A stretch of DNA of 64,000 bases. Source: JBBPXY01 sp038200435. GTDB lineage: Bacteria > Actinomycetota > Thermoleophilia > Solirubrobacterales > Solirubrobacteraceae. A model generated the notes under the pieces. That model did no database searches. It was given only the letters and a program-made list of their open reading frames with translations, and was not told the DNA's origin. The stretch lies in contig JBBPXY010000015.1 of NCBI GenBank assembly GCA_038200435.1, forward strand, positions 18,997-82,996, given 5' to 3'. Below, in pieces: positions 1 to 10,822 of the stretch (position 1 is the stretch's first letter; each line of letters starts with the position of its first letter). The position numbers and the translations under genes were made by a program.

Positions 1-1
1 G

Positions 2-340
2 CTTGTCGTGCCGGCTCTTGCCCTCGCCTCGGGCGGTAGTCATGACTCGAAGGACGGCCATCACCGTGCCGGTCACGGCGTCGCCAAGGCCGCCATCGCC
101 GCCTGCCAGTCCGAGCGCACCGCTGACGCCGCCGCGTTCAAGACCAAGTACGCCAACGAGAAGGGCAAGAAGGCCTTCCGCCGTTGCGTCAAGCAGCACG
201 TGCGTAGCGCCAAGAAGGCGTGCCGCGCGGAGCGGAAGTCGGACAAGGCGGCCTTCAAGACCAAGTACGGCGATGCCAAGGGCAAGCATGCCGGCCGCCG
301 CTGCGTTCGCCAGCACAGCGGCGACGCGATCTCCTCCTAG
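2..340 (+). CDS. Secreted Cys/Lys-rich tandem-repeat protein (5' end cut by window)
   Basis: The frame is open to the window edge. The first residues (LVVPALALASG) look like the end of a signal peptide, so the true start is probably upstream; a GTG at 8 is the only start inside the window. The rest is two tandem repeats of about 33 residues sharing the pattern AC-x-x-ER ... AAFKTKY ... GK ... RRCV-x-QH, with two cysteines per repeat about 28 residues apart. From general knowledge, similar ACxAER...FxxKYG...C repeats occur in small secreted proteins of Solirubrobacterales. Function unknown; the paired cysteines suggest a disulfide-stapled helical hairpin outside the membrane. A strong hairpin follows the stop. 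Confidence 0.6.
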   Translation, partial: LVVPALALASGGSHDSKDGHHRAGHGVAKAAIAACQSERTADAAAFKTKYANEKGKKAFRRCVKQHVRSAKKACRAERKSDKAAFKTKYGDAKGKHAGRRCVRQHSGDAISS

Positions 341-357
341 GGAACAGCGCGGATCCA

Positions 358-406
358 CGCCCGCCCGCGGCTGCTCCAGCAGCGCCGCGGGCGGGCGCCG
401 TCGTTT
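358..406 (+). terminator. Rho-independent-like terminator
   Basis: A perfect 14-bp stem (358-371 with 384-397) encloses a 12-base loop and is followed by a short T-run (403-406). It lies between the repeat-protein gene and the formimidoyltransferase gene and would separate the two units. Confidence 0.65.
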
Positions 407-438
407 TCGACACCCCGGCCGGGGGGTAGCGACACCAC

Positions 439-1335
439 GTGTCCCCGGATCTGCAACAGCGGTGTCCGCTTCTCGCGGTCCCCAACTTCTCGGAGGGGCG
501 CGACGACGCGATCCTCGAGGCGATCGGCGACGCGCTGGGCGCCGGGGACGGAGTGCGCCTGCTCGACGTCCACCGCGACGCCGACCACAACCGCTCGGTC
601 TTCACGCTCGCTGGCGGACCGGCGGCACTCGCTCCGGCCCTCGTAAACGGGGCGCGTGCGGCGCTCGAGCGCGTCTCGATTCCCGATCACGCGGGCGTGC
701 ACCCGCGCGTGGGAGTGCTCGACGTTGCCCCGATCGTCCATCTGCATGACGCAGATCGCGGCGCTGCATGCGCCGAAGCGCTCGTGCTGGGGGAGGAGCT
801 GGGTCGCGAGCTCGGCCTGCCGGTCCTGCTCTACGGGGCGCTCGCCTCGGGACGCACACGGGCCGACCTGCGGCGCGGCGGCCCCGAGGCGCTGGGGGCG
901 CGGCTCGCGTCGGGCGAGCTGCGCGCCGACTTTGGCCCGTCCAGGCTGCACCCCCGCGGCGGTGCTGTGCTGGTCGGCGCGCGGCCTCCGCTCGTGGCGT
1001 TCAACCTCGAGCTGGCTCCTCCGGCGAGACTGGAGGAAGCCCAGCAGATCGCCGCGCGCGTGCGCGAAGGCGGCGCGGAAGGCCTCCCCGGGGTGCGCGC
1101 CATTGGGCTCGAGCTCCCCTCGAGCGGGGTGGCGCAGGTCTCGTTCAACGTCGAGGACCCGACCCGCGTGCCGCTCGCGACGCTGGTCGAGGCAGTCGGC
1201 CGTCACGCCGAGATCGCGGCCGCCGAGCTCGTCGGCCTCGCCCCCGAGGCGGCGCTGGGGGGGTTCCCGCCCGACCTGCCGATGCCGGGGTTCGACCCGG
1301 AGCGCCACGTGATCGAACACGCGCTCAGTCTCTAA
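439..1335 (+). CDS. ftcD: Glutamate formimidoyltransferase
   Basis: 298 residues, the usual length for a stand-alone formiminotransferase (N plus C subdomains) without the cyclodeaminase half of the mammalian protein. It transfers a formimino group between formiminoglutamate and tetrahydrofolate, linking histidine breakdown to one-carbon metabolism in the cytoplasm. Family features are VPNFSEGR near residue 14, DADHNRSVFT at 47-56, the catalytic-His region DHAGVHPRVG (His around residue 88), and later VAFNLEL and VSFNVED. GTG start at 439. No other hut genes are visible in the window, so its place in a histidine-degradation operon cannot be confirmed. The next gene begins 11 bases downstream. 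Confidence 0.88.
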   Translation: MSPDLQQRCPLLAVPNFSEGRDDAILEAIGDALGAGDGVRLLDVHRDADHNRSVFTLAGGPAALAPALVNGARAALERVSIPDHAGVHPRVGVLDVAPIVHLHDADRGAACAEALVLGEELGRELGLPVLLYGALASGRTRADLRRGGPEALGARLASGELRADFGPSRLHPRGGAVLVGARPPLVAFNLELAPPARLEEAQQIAARVREGGAEGLPGVRAIGLELPSSGVAQVSFNVEDPTRVPLATLVEAVGRHAEIAAAELVGLAPEAALGGFPPDLPMPGFDPERHVIEHALSL

Positions 1336-1346
1336 GCTCCGTCACG

Positions 1347-1694
1347 ATGGCCCAGACCAAGAAGAAGCGGCGCTCCAAGCACCGGGGCAACGCCGCCGGC
1401 TCCGTCGAAGCGCGCGGGCGCACCGGCCGCCGTCCCCGTCCCGAGGAGAACAAGGCCGCCGCGCGCACACAGGGCCGGCGTGATCGCCTGACCAAGCCTC
1501 CGACCTGGCGCAGCTCGGCCATCCGCGCAGCTCTGACGGCCGCCGTCCTCTTCCCGATCCTGCTGCTGCTCCTGAAGGCCCCAGCGGCCACCGCGGGCGT
1601 GATGACGGTCGTCGCCTTCGGCATCTACGTGCCGATGAGCTACTACACCGACCTCTTCGTCTTCCGCCGCCGCGAGCGCAAGAAGGCGGCATGA
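1347..1694 (+). CDS. Small two-TM membrane protein, unknown function
   Basis: 115 residues. The first half is very basic (KKKRRSKHRG, RPRPEENKAAARTQGRRDRL). It is followed by two hydrophobic stretches at roughly 62-76 and 82-95 and a basic tail (FRRRERKKAA). The basic N-terminus should be cytoplasmic, giving a hairpin membrane protein. No family recognised. It starts 11 bases after the formimidoyltransferase stop with ATG, and its stop overlaps the start of the metallo-hydrolase gene by 4 bases, so it is probably co-transcribed with that gene and hisS. Confidence 0.7.
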   Translation: MAQTKKKRRSKHRGNAAGSVEARGRTGRRPRPEENKAAARTQGRRDRLTKPPTWRSSAIRAALTAAVLFPILLLLLKAPAATAGVMTVVAFGIYVPMSYYTDLFVFRRRERKKAA

Positions 1695-2335
1695 TCGAAG
1701 TCCAGTCGTTGACGGTCGGGATGGTGCAGGAGAACTGCTACCTCGTCCGCCTTGCGGGGTCCGACCGGGTCGTGATCATCGATCCGGGCGATGAGCCCGA
1801 CCGCCTGCTCGGCGCGATCCGCGATCTCGGCGTGACCCTCGAGGCAATCCTCCTCACCCACACGCACTTCGACCATGTCGGCGCCGTCGCACCGGTGGCG
1901 CGGGCGACCGGCGCGCCCGTGTGGTGCCCCGAGCTTGAGGTGCCGGTGCTCGCCGACATCATGTCCTTCGTTCCGTGGCCGGGGTTCGGCCCCTTCGAGT
2001 CCTACGACGCCGACCACACCGTGCGCGGAGGGGAGACGCTCGAGCTCGCGGGGATGTCGTTCGAAGTGCTCTTCACACCCGGCCACTCACCGGGCCACGT
2101 GACCTACGCGGTGCGCGAAGAATCGGCGCTTTTCTCGGGCGACGTGCTGTTCGAGGGTTCGGTGGGCCGCGTCGATCTTCCCGGCGGCGACTGGCCGACG
2201 CTCCTCACATCGATCACGACGCTGGTCGAGGAGTTCCCGGCCGAAACGGTCGTGTACCCGGGGCACATGGGCGTCACCACGCTCGGGCGAGAGCGCCAGA
2301 GCAACCCGTTCTTGCGCGAGCTAAGCGCTTCGTGA
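1691..2335 (+). CDS. Metallo-beta-lactamase-fold hydrolase (glyoxalase II-like)
   Basis: 214 residues with the complete MBL metal set: HTHFDH at 57-62, PGHSPGHV, FSGDVLF and a final YPGHM. This is the short glyoxalase II-like group of thioester or lactone hydrolases; the substrate cannot be told from sequence. It is immediately upstream of hisS with a GTGA overlap. From memory a glyoxalase II-like gene is also next to hisS in Mycobacterium tuberculosis, so the pairing seems conserved in Actinobacteria. ATG start at 1691 overlaps the upstream stop (ATGA). Confidence 0.85.
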   Translation: MIEVQSLTVGMVQENCYLVRLAGSDRVVIIDPGDEPDRLLGAIRDLGVTLEAILLTHTHFDHVGAVAPVARATGAPVWCPELEVPVLADIMSFVPWPGFGPFESYDADHTVRGGETLELAGMSFEVLFTPGHSPGHVTYAVREESALFSGDVLFEGSVGRVDLPGGDWPTLLTSITTLVEEFPAETVVYPGHMGVTTLGRERQSNPFLRELSAS

Positions 2336-3572
2336 GCGCGCGCCTGCAGGCGCCGCGCGGCACGTTCGACGTGCTGCCTGAGGACTCCGCGCGCCGCTCC
2401 GAGCTCGAGAGCACGGCTCGCCGGCTGCTCGAAGCCGCCGGATACCGCCGAATCGAGACGCCCACGTTTGAGGCCACCGAGCTCTTCGCCCGCGGAGTGG
2501 GGGAGGCCACCGACATCGTGCAGAAGGAGATGTACTCCTTCGACGACGGAGGCGGGCGATCGCTCACACTACGTCCCGAGGGCACGGCACCCGTCTGCCG
2601 CGCCTACCTCGAGCACGGGATGCACAAGCTGCCCCAGCCCGTGCGCCTTTGGTACGCAAGCTCGTTCTTCCGCCGCGAGCGCGCGCAGGCCGGGCGCTTT
2701 CGCCAGTTCTGGCAGGTGGGCGCCGAGGCGATCGGCTCCGATGACCCCGCGCTCGACGCCGAGACGATCCTGCTGCTCGCCGAGCTGCTCGACGCTGTCG
2801 GGGTGCGCGGCACGCGGTTGCGCATCGGCTCGCTCGGTAGTGCGGAGACCCGCGCCACCTACCGCGAGGAGCTAGCCGCTCACCTGCGCGCGCACGAGAG
2901 CGAGCTCTCCGACGAGGTCCGCGCCCGGATCGACTTGAACCCGCTGCGCGCCTTCGACGCTGATCACGCGGGTACGCGCCGGGTGATGGAGACCGCGCCC
3001 CGGCTCTTCGACCGGCTCTCCGGCGAAGACGCCCAGCACTTCGCGCAGGTGTGCGCCGCGCTCGACGACGCCGGCCAGCCCTACGTTCTCGACACCACGC
3101 TCGTGCGCGGTCTCGACTACTACACGCGCACGCTGTACGAGTTCACCTCCGACGAGCTCGGAGCCCAGAGCGGCGTGGGGGGCGGTGGGCGCTACGACGG
3201 GTTGGTCGAGCAGCTCGGCGGTTCCGCGACGCCCGGCGTCGGGTGGGCGGCCGGGATCGAGCGCATGCTGCTCGCGGGCGGCGACTCGGAGAATGCAGCG
3301 CCGGTGGTCGACCTGCTCGTGGCGCCCGGCGAGGGCCGGTCTCGCCTTCTCGCCTCGCGGCTGGCGCTGCAGGCACGACGCGCGGGGCTGACCGCCGAGC
3401 TCGAGGCCGGCGGTCGCTCGCGCAAAGGCCAGCTCAAGCACGCCGATCGCATCGGCGCCCGCTGGGTGGCGCTGGTCGACGAAGAGGCGGTGTCGCTCAA
3501 GGACATGGGCTCGGGCGAGCAGCGCGAGATCGCCCCCGGCGATCTCGTAGACGCGGTTGCGGAGCCGGCAAC

Positions 3573-3576
<4 letters not shown>
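2332..3576 (+). CDS. hisS: Histidyl-tRNA synthetase
   Basis: 414 residues, normal for bacterial class II HisRS. It charges tRNA-His in the cytoplasm. Visible features are the N-terminal APRGTFDVLP, class II motif 2 (FRRERAQAGRFRQFWQ), the HisRS-specific LVRGLDYYTRT, motif 3 (GWAAGIERML) and a C-terminal anticodon-binding domain from about residue 320. The GTG at 2332 is chosen because it overlaps the upstream stop and leaves the family-typical short leader before APRGTFD; the open frame extends further upstream but only as a shadow of the hydrolase gene. It overlaps aspS by 4 bases (GTGA), the usual hisS-aspS operon. Confidence 0.95.
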
Positions 3577-5363
<1,787 letters not shown>

Positions 5364-5396
5364 CGCTCCGGGGCCTACCTGCCGATCACTACCGCG

Positions 5397-6107
5397 ATGT
5401 CACAGATATCGCGTCCGGTCCTCATCGCCCTCATCGCCGCCTTCGCCTTCGCGGGCGTCTGGTTCGTCGCGCTGCGTCCGAAGGGCGACAGCGGCTCATC
5501 CACCTCATCGCCCTCCGCGCACAGCGCGCCCGGCGAGACCGGTCTGAAGCGCGCCGTCGACAAGGCTCACGGCGTCGTCAACGATTCCAACCGCGCCCAG
5601 GGCGTGCCGCACCCGATCGCCCCGGCGGCCATGAAGCCCCCCGGTGCCGCGCCGAGCGCCACGGCTCCTGCGCCGGCCTCGCCCGGTGCTGTGGCTCGTT
5701 CCAAGACTCCTCCCTCGCGCTACCACGGCGGCGTCGGGCGCGTAGAGCGAGCGCTCGCCGCGCATCACACCGTCGCCATCCTCTTCTACAACCCCGCGGC
5801 CTCCGACGATCGCGCGGTGAGAGGGGTGCTCGACCACGTCGACCGCCGTCAAGGCCGCGTCGATACCTTCGCTGCACCGGTCTCCCAGCTCTCGCGCTAC
5901 GGGCCCATCACGACGAAGGTGGCTGTGTTTGGCTCGCCCACCGTCGTAATCGTCGATCCGGCGGGCCAAGCCAGTGCTCTCACCGGGTTCGTTGACCGGC
6001 TCGAGATGCAGCAGCGCATCGACGACGCGGTGGGCCCGATTGCTCATCTGCGCGACCAGCGTCGCGGCGCTCATCGCGCGCGCCGCGGTCACTCGCGCCG
6101 CCGCTAA
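5397..6107 (+). CDS. Membrane-anchored thioredoxin-fold protein without CxxC
   Basis: 236 residues. One N-terminal TM or uncleaved signal segment (about 8-25) is followed by an Ala/Pro/Ser-rich linker to about residue 110. The C-terminal domain has a thioredoxin-like pattern (VAILFYNP, then a helix, VDRRQGRVDTF, YGPITTKVAVFGSPTVVIVDPAG with a cis-Pro-like SPT). The redox CxxC expected after the first strand is replaced by PAASDDR, so no thiol-disulfide activity is predicted. The tail is basic (HRARRGHSRRR). Probably extracytoplasmic or membrane-tethered; role unknown. It sits between aspS and mnmA. Confidence 0.65.
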   Translation: MSQISRPVLIALIAAFAFAGVWFVALRPKGDSGSSTSSPSAHSAPGETGLKRAVDKAHGVVNDSNRAQGVPHPIAPAAMKPPGAAPSATAPAPASPGAVARSKTPPSRYHGGVGRVERALAAHHTVAILFYNPAASDDRAVRGVLDHVDRRQGRVDTFAAPVSQLSRYGPITTKVAVFGSPTVVIVDPAGQASALTGFVDRLEMQQRIDDAVGPIAHLRDQRRGAHRARRGHSRRR

Positions 6108-6135
6108 CAGGCGCAGCGCGCGGCATACTGGCCGC

Positions 6136-7587
6136 GTGGATCTGGAGCGCTTCGAGCAGCATCTCCGATCGCCCGTGGGGCGGGGCGGCGAGATACCCGG
6201 CGCCTACACGGGAGCGGCCGGCGGAGCCGCCTGCGGTGACCTGGTGCGAATCTCGCTCGCGGTCGAGGGGGAGCGCGTGCGCGACGCGAGCTTCGACGCC
6301 TCAGGCTGCGGGGCGATCATCGCCGCCGGCAGTGCCGCCGTCGAGCTCCTGCGCGGGAGCCACGTGCTCGACGCGGCGCGCGTCGGGCCTGGAGAGATAG
6401 CGGCCGAGCTCGGCGGCCTCTCGCCCGGAAAGCTGCACGCCGCCGACCTGGCCGCCGACGCTCTGCACCGGGCTTTGGGCGCAGCCGCGCGAGCGGATGC
6501 CCACCTGACCGCACGGCCCGGCCGCGTGCTGGTGGCGATGAGCGGAGGCGTCGACTCGGCCGCCGCGGCGCTGCTCTGCGCCCGCGAGGACGGCGCCCAG
6601 GTCGCCGCGGTGACGCTCGAGCTCTGGTCCGATGCCGAGAACGACCCCGAGGGATCGTGCTGCTCGGCCTCGGCTGTGCGTGTCGCGCGCTCTCTGGCTC
6701 ACCGCATGGGGATGCCTCACTTCACCCTCGATCTGCGCGAGGAGTTCCGCGCCGGGGTGGTCGCGCCGTTCCTTGCCGGCCACGGGGCGGGGGAGACCCC
6801 CAACCCGTGCGTGGGGTGCAACGGCCACGTCAGGCTCGACGCGATGCTGGACTTCGCCTCTTCGCTGGGTGCCGGGCAACTGGCGACGGGGCACTACGCA
6901 CGCGTGGAGCGGCGCGACGACGCTGGAGCCCTGTTGCGCGCGCCCGCCGACGCCGACAAGGATCAGACCTACATGCTCGCGGCACTCGAGCCGAACTCGC
7001 TGCGGCGATTGCGCTTTCCTCTCGGCGACTTGACCAAGCCCGCGGTGCGGGAGCTCGCCCGAGCCGCTGACCTGCCCGTAGCGGAGAAGCCCGATTCGCA
7101 GGACCTCTGCTTCCTGGCCGGCACCGACCGGGCGAGCTTCCTGCGCCGCCACGGGGGCGCTGCCGAGCGGGAGGGCGACCTCGTCGACGCGAGCGGCGCC
7201 GTGCTCGGGCGTCATGCCGGGCACCAGCGCTTCACCGTCGGCCAGCGCCGGGGGATCGGCGTAGCCGCGGCCGAGCCGCTGTATGTGCTTTCGACCGACG
7301 CCGCGTCCAACCGCGTCGTCATCGGCCCTCGCGCCGGCCTGCGCTCCAACCGCGTAGCCGTGCGCGGCGCCAGGCTGTTTCGCGACGGCGCGCGCGTCGA
7401 CAGGGTGAAGCTTCGCTACCGGTCCCGTGCGTTGCCCGCCCGCGTGGCGGGCGACGCGGCTTCGGGCGCTCATCGCCGGCTTGCCCTCGAGCTCGCCGAG
7501 CCCGCCGACGGCGCCGCTCCGGGTCAGCTGGCCTGCCTCATGGAGGGTGACCTAGTGGTCGGCTGGGGCACGATCACCCGCGCGTAG
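6136..7587 (+). CDS. mnmA: IscU/NifU-like domain fused to tRNA 2-thiouridylase MnmA
   Basis: 483 residues, about 110-120 longer than usual MnmA. Residues 1-115 resemble the IscU/SufU scaffold: GAACGD (Cys33), SGCGAI (Cys58), and KLHAADLAADAL where the third scaffold Cys would be (here Ala102 after His101). Residues 128-483 are MnmA: SGGVDS P-loop at 136-141, NPCVGCN and SQDLCF (the two catalytic cysteines), QTYMLAAL, and the C-terminal central and beta-barrel domains. It makes s2U34 in tRNA-Lys, -Glu and -Gln. The fusion could bring sulfur or a cluster to the thiolation site (inference). GTG at 6136 is the start that includes the whole scaffold domain; an in-frame extension upstream lies inside the preceding gene. 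No cysteine desulfurase lies next to it. Confidence 0.88.
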   Translation: MDLERFEQHLRSPVGRGGEIPGAYTGAAGGAACGDLVRISLAVEGERVRDASFDASGCGAIIAAGSAAVELLRGSHVLDAARVGPGEIAAELGGLSPGKLHAADLAADALHRALGAAARADAHLTARPGRVLVAMSGGVDSAAAALLCAREDGAQVAAVTLELWSDAENDPEGSCCSASAVRVARSLAHRMGMPHFTLDLREEFRAGVVAPFLAGHGAGETPNPCVGCNGHVRLDAMLDFASSLGAGQLATGHYARVERRDDAGALLRAPADADKDQTYMLAALEPNSLRRLRFPLGDLTKPAVRELARAADLPVAEKPDSQDLCFLAGTDRASFLRRHGGAAEREGDLVDASGAVLGRHAGHQRFTVGQRRGIGVAAAEPLYVLSTDAASNRVVIGPRAGLRSNRVAVRGARLFRDGARVDRVKLRYRSRALPARVAGDAASGAHRRLALELAEPADGAAPGQLACLMEGDLVVGWGTITRA

Positions 7588-7751
7588 AACTCTCACCTGG
7601 ACCCCTACCCGCTCGGCCCGAGCGCGAAGTACCCGAAGGTGACCCCTGAGCGTGCTCCCCGGCGGGGTTTGCTGATCATTCGGCCCGCTCCGAGCGGCTC
7701 ATCGCCGGGCGGACTGGACCGGCCCGCCACCTACACTCCACGCCGCCTGTG

Positions 7752-10403
7752 ATGACCTCGGACGAGATCCGCGAGACGTTCCTCGAGTTCTTCGTCGAAC
7801 GCAATCACCTTCGGCTGCCCTCGGGGTCGCTGGTGCCTTCCGTGCACGACCCGTCGGTCCTGTTGACAACGGCCGGGATGCAGCCGCTCGTGCCCTACTT
7901 CCTCGGCCGCGAGCCCGCACCGCACCACCGCCTGACAAGCTGTCAGAAGGTCTTCCGAACGGTCGACATCGAGAACGTCGGAGACACCACGCGTCATCTC
8001 ACGTTCTTCGAGATGCTCGGCAACTTCTCGATCGGCGATTACTTCAAGCAGGGCGCAATCGAGCAGGCGTGGGAGTTCTCGCTTCGCGCGCTGGGCTTCG
8101 AACCCGGGAAGATCTGGATCACCGTCTTTGCCGGCGACGAGGCCCTCGACCTCGGTCCGGACGAGGAGGCGATCGAGGCCTGGCTGGCCGTAGGCGTACC
8201 GCGCGAGCGCATCGTCGAATGCCCGCGCTCGGAGAACTTCTGGCAGGCGGGCCCCACGGGGCCTTGCGGTCCCTGCTCGGAGCTCTACTTCGACCGCGGC
8301 GTCGAGTTCGGCAGCCCTGACGACGTCCCGGGCGGCGAGAACGAGCGCTTTCTCGAGTACTGGAACCTCGTGTTCATGCAGTACGCCCAGGACCCGGTGG
8401 ACCATCTCGAGCCGTTGCCGACGCAGAACATCGACACTGGGCTCGGGCTCAACCGCATGGCGCTGATCCAGCAGGGGACGCCGACGATCTTCGAAACCGA
8501 CCAGTTCAAGCCCCTGGTCCAGCTCGGCGAGGAGCTCTCGGGACGGCGCTACGGCGAGGAAGTCGCGACCGACCGCGCCCTGCGCATCCTCGCCGACCAC
8601 ACCCGGGGCATGACCTTCCTGGTGGCCGATGGCGTGGTGCCGTCAAACGAAGATCGCGGCTACGTGCTGCGGCGCATCATGCGCCGGGCGATACAGCAGG
8701 GCCGATCGCTGGGGATCGCGCCGGGCTTCTTGCCGCGCTACGCCGAGCGTGTCGAGGAGCTCATGGGCGGCGCCTACCCGGAGCTCGAGACCCAGCGCGA
8801 TGCCGTGCACGGCTGGCTCGCCGCTGAGGAAGAGGGCTTCGACCGGACCCTCGAGCAGGGCAGCGGGCTGCTCGCCGACCTCATCAGGCGCGCGCGCGAG
8901 AGCGGCGCCGAGGGCATCGCCGCCGAGGACGCCTTCCGGCTGCACGACACGTACGGGTTCCCGATCGACCTCACGCTCGAGCTTGTCGCCGCGGAGGGGC
9001 TGGGAGTCGACGAGCAGGGCTTCGAGCTGCTGATGGACGACCAGCGGACCCGCGCGCGGGCCGGCGCCGGCCGGAGTGCCGTGGCGCAGGACAGCACGCG
9101 CGGCGCGGCTGAGCGCCTCGTGGCCGGCGCCGGCTTTGCCACCGACTTCACCGGCTACGCGGCGACGGAGCAGGAGACCACGGTCGGCGCGCTCGGGGAG
9201 GACGGCGGGCGGGTGCTCGCGAAGCTCGTCGAGTCGCCGTTCTACGCCGCCGGCGGCGGGCAGGTATCCGACTCCGGCTGGGTCGAGTGCGCGTCGGGCG
9301 ATTGCCGAGCGCAAGTGAGCGAGGTGTTCCGTGTCGGGGACGATCAGGTGGTCGTGCTCGAGCCCGAGCGCGGCGAGCTGCGCGCCGGTGAAGCCGTTCA
9401 CGCCCGGGTCGACCGCGCCGCGCGTCACGCGACGGAGTGCAACCACACCGCGACTCACCTCTTGCACGCCGCGCTCCGGGAGCGCCTCGGCGGGCACGTG
9501 CGCCAGGCCGGCTCGGCGGTGCGACCCGACAAGCTGCGCTTCGACTTCACCCACGGGCACTCCCTCAGCCCCGAGGACGTGCGCGCGGTCGAAGACGAGG
9601 TCAACGCGCGCATCGCGCACAACGACCCGGTCCGGGCGCTGTCGACGACGCTCGACGAGGCGCGCAGACTGGGCGCGATGGCGCTCTTCGGAGAGAAGTA
9701 CGGTGACGTCGTGCGAATGGTCGAGATCGGCGACGGATCGTTCTCGCGCGAGCTCTGCGGAGGGACCCACGTGCGCTCGACCGCGGAGATCGGCGCGTTC
9801 CGCGTGCTCACGGAGAGCTCGAGCGCGGCCAACGTGCGCCGGATCGAGGCGCTCACCGGCCCGGGAGCGATCGACCTGCTGCGCCGCCACGACACAGTGC
9901 TGAGCGAGGCGGGCGTTCGTCTGAAGGTGCCACCGGAGCGCGTGCTCCAAGCGCTCGACGAGCGCGAGAAGCGCCGTCGTGAGCTCGAAGAGGCGGCGCG
10001 CCGCGGACCGGCGGCGGCCACGAACGGCGCGGTGGACCTCGAAGCTCTCGCGGGTCGCGCCACCGATGTGGCCGGCGCGACCGTCCTTGTCGAGGCCGTC
10101 GAAGTGCCGACTCCCGACGGCCTTCTCGAGCTTGTCGACCGCCTGAAAGGACCGCTGGGCGAGGCCGCCGTGGTGCTCGGCACCGTCATCGAAGGCCGCG
10201 TCCATCTGGTGGTCGGCCTGCACAAGAGCCTCGTCGAGCGAGGGGTGCACGCGGGCACGGTCGTCAAGGCCGCAGCCGAAGTGGCAGGCGGTGGCGGGGG
10301 CGGCCGGGATTCGCTCGCGCGCGCCGGTGGCCGCGATCCCGAGAAGCTGCCCGACGCGCTGGTGGCCGCGCGGACGGCGATCGAAGCCGTCCTCGTCACA
10401 TGA
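7752..10403 (+). CDS. alaS: Alanyl-tRNA synthetase
   Basis: 883 residues, full-length bacterial AlaRS. In order: class II catalytic domain (SDEIRETFLEFF, TCQKVFRT-type motif, GPTGPCGPCSE), tRNA-recognition helices, editing domain with the zinc-binding CNHTATHLLHAAL (about 561-573) and CGGTHV (about 668), and the C-terminal DHHA1 domain with a Gly-rich VAGGGGGGRDSLARAGG stretch. It charges tRNA-Ala and clears mischarged Ser/Gly. A GTG three bases upstream (7749) is an equally possible start. It overlaps ruvX by 4 bases. The 160 bases upstream separate it from mnmA. Confidence 0.95.
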   Translation: MTSDEIRETFLEFFVERNHLRLPSGSLVPSVHDPSVLLTTAGMQPLVPYFLGREPAPHHRLTSCQKVFRTVDIENVGDTTRHLTFFEMLGNFSIGDYFKQGAIEQAWEFSLRALGFEPGKIWITVFAGDEALDLGPDEEAIEAWLAVGVPRERIVECPRSENFWQAGPTGPCGPCSELYFDRGVEFGSPDDVPGGENERFLEYWNLVFMQYAQDPVDHLEPLPTQNIDTGLGLNRMALIQQGTPTIFETDQFKPLVQLGEELSGRRYGEEVATDRALRILADHTRGMTFLVADGVVPSNEDRGYVLRRIMRRAIQQGRSLGIAPGFLPRYAERVEELMGGAYPELETQRDAVHGWLAAEEEGFDRTLEQGSGLLADLIRRARESGAEGIAAEDAFRLHDTYGFPIDLTLELVAAEGLGVDEQGFELLMDDQRTRARAGAGRSAVAQDSTRGAAERLVAGAGFATDFTGYAATEQETTVGALGEDGGRVLAKLVESPFYAAGGGQVSDSGWVECASGDCRAQVSEVFRVGDDQVVVLEPERGELRAGEAVHARVDRAARHATECNHTATHLLHAALRERLGGHVRQAGSAVRPDKLRFDFTHGHSLSPEDVRAVEDEVNARIAHNDPVRALSTTLDEARRLGAMALFGEKYGDVVRMVEIGDGSFSRELCGGTHVRSTAEIGAFRVLTESSSAANVRRIEALTGPGAIDLLRRHDTVLSEAGVRLKVPPERVLQALDEREKRRRELEEAARRGPAAATNGAVDLEALAGRATDVAGATVLVEAVEVPTPDGLLELVDRLKGPLGEAAVVLGTVIEGRVHLVVGLHKSLVERGVHAGTVVKAAAEVAGGGGGGRDSLARAGGRDPEKLPDALVAARTAIEAVLVT

Positions 10404-10822
10404 GGGTTCTTGCCCTGGACTACGGCAGCGCTCGCTGCGGCTGTGCCGTCAGCGACCCGACCGGAACGCTCGCCACGCCCATCGAGGAAGTGCTGCGGCC
10501 GGCGACTCGGCGTGGGCTCGCTCGCCTGCGCGCCCTGGCGGGCGAGCGCGACGTCGAGCGGGTGGTCGTCGGGCTGCCCCTCGGGCTCTCGGGCCGCGAC
10601 ACCGCTCAGACGCAGGAGACGCGCGCCTTCGCCGATCGTCTGGGTCAGGGTCTCGACGTTCCGGTTGAGCTCTACGACGAGCGGTTCACGACCACGCTCG
10701 CCGTCCGGGCCGGCGGCCGGGAGAGCGAGGACTCGCGCGCGGCGGCTGTGCTGCTCGAGGGTTGGTTGGCCCGGGGCGAGAGGCCCTTGGAAGCGGTTCC
10801 GGCCCAGGAGGCAGAGCGATGA
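10400..10822 (+). CDS. ruvX: Pre-16S rRNA nuclease / Holliday-junction resolvase-like YqgF
   Basis: 140 residues, the normal YqgF/RuvX length with an RNase H-like fold. Motifs are ALDYGSARCG (first acidic residue), VVGLPLGLSG, ELYDERFTT (second acidic) and EDSRAAAVLLEGWL (third acidic). The E. coli homologue processes the 5' end of 16S rRNA. ATG overlaps the alaS stop (ATGA), and its own stop overlaps mltG the same way. The alaS-ruvX-mltG-aroE order is a conserved actinobacterial arrangement. Confidence 0.9.
   Translation: MRVLALDYGSARCGCAVSDPTGTLATPIEEVLRPATRRGLARLRALAGERDVERVVVGLPLGLSGRDTAQTQETRAFADRLGQGLDVPVELYDERFTTTLAVRAGGRESEDSRAAAVLLEGWLARGERPLEAVPAQEAER

Noticed and set aside
7650..7670. 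Terminator between mnmA and alaS
   Set aside because: CCCC-GGC-GGGG followed by TTT is only a 4-bp stem, too weak to call.
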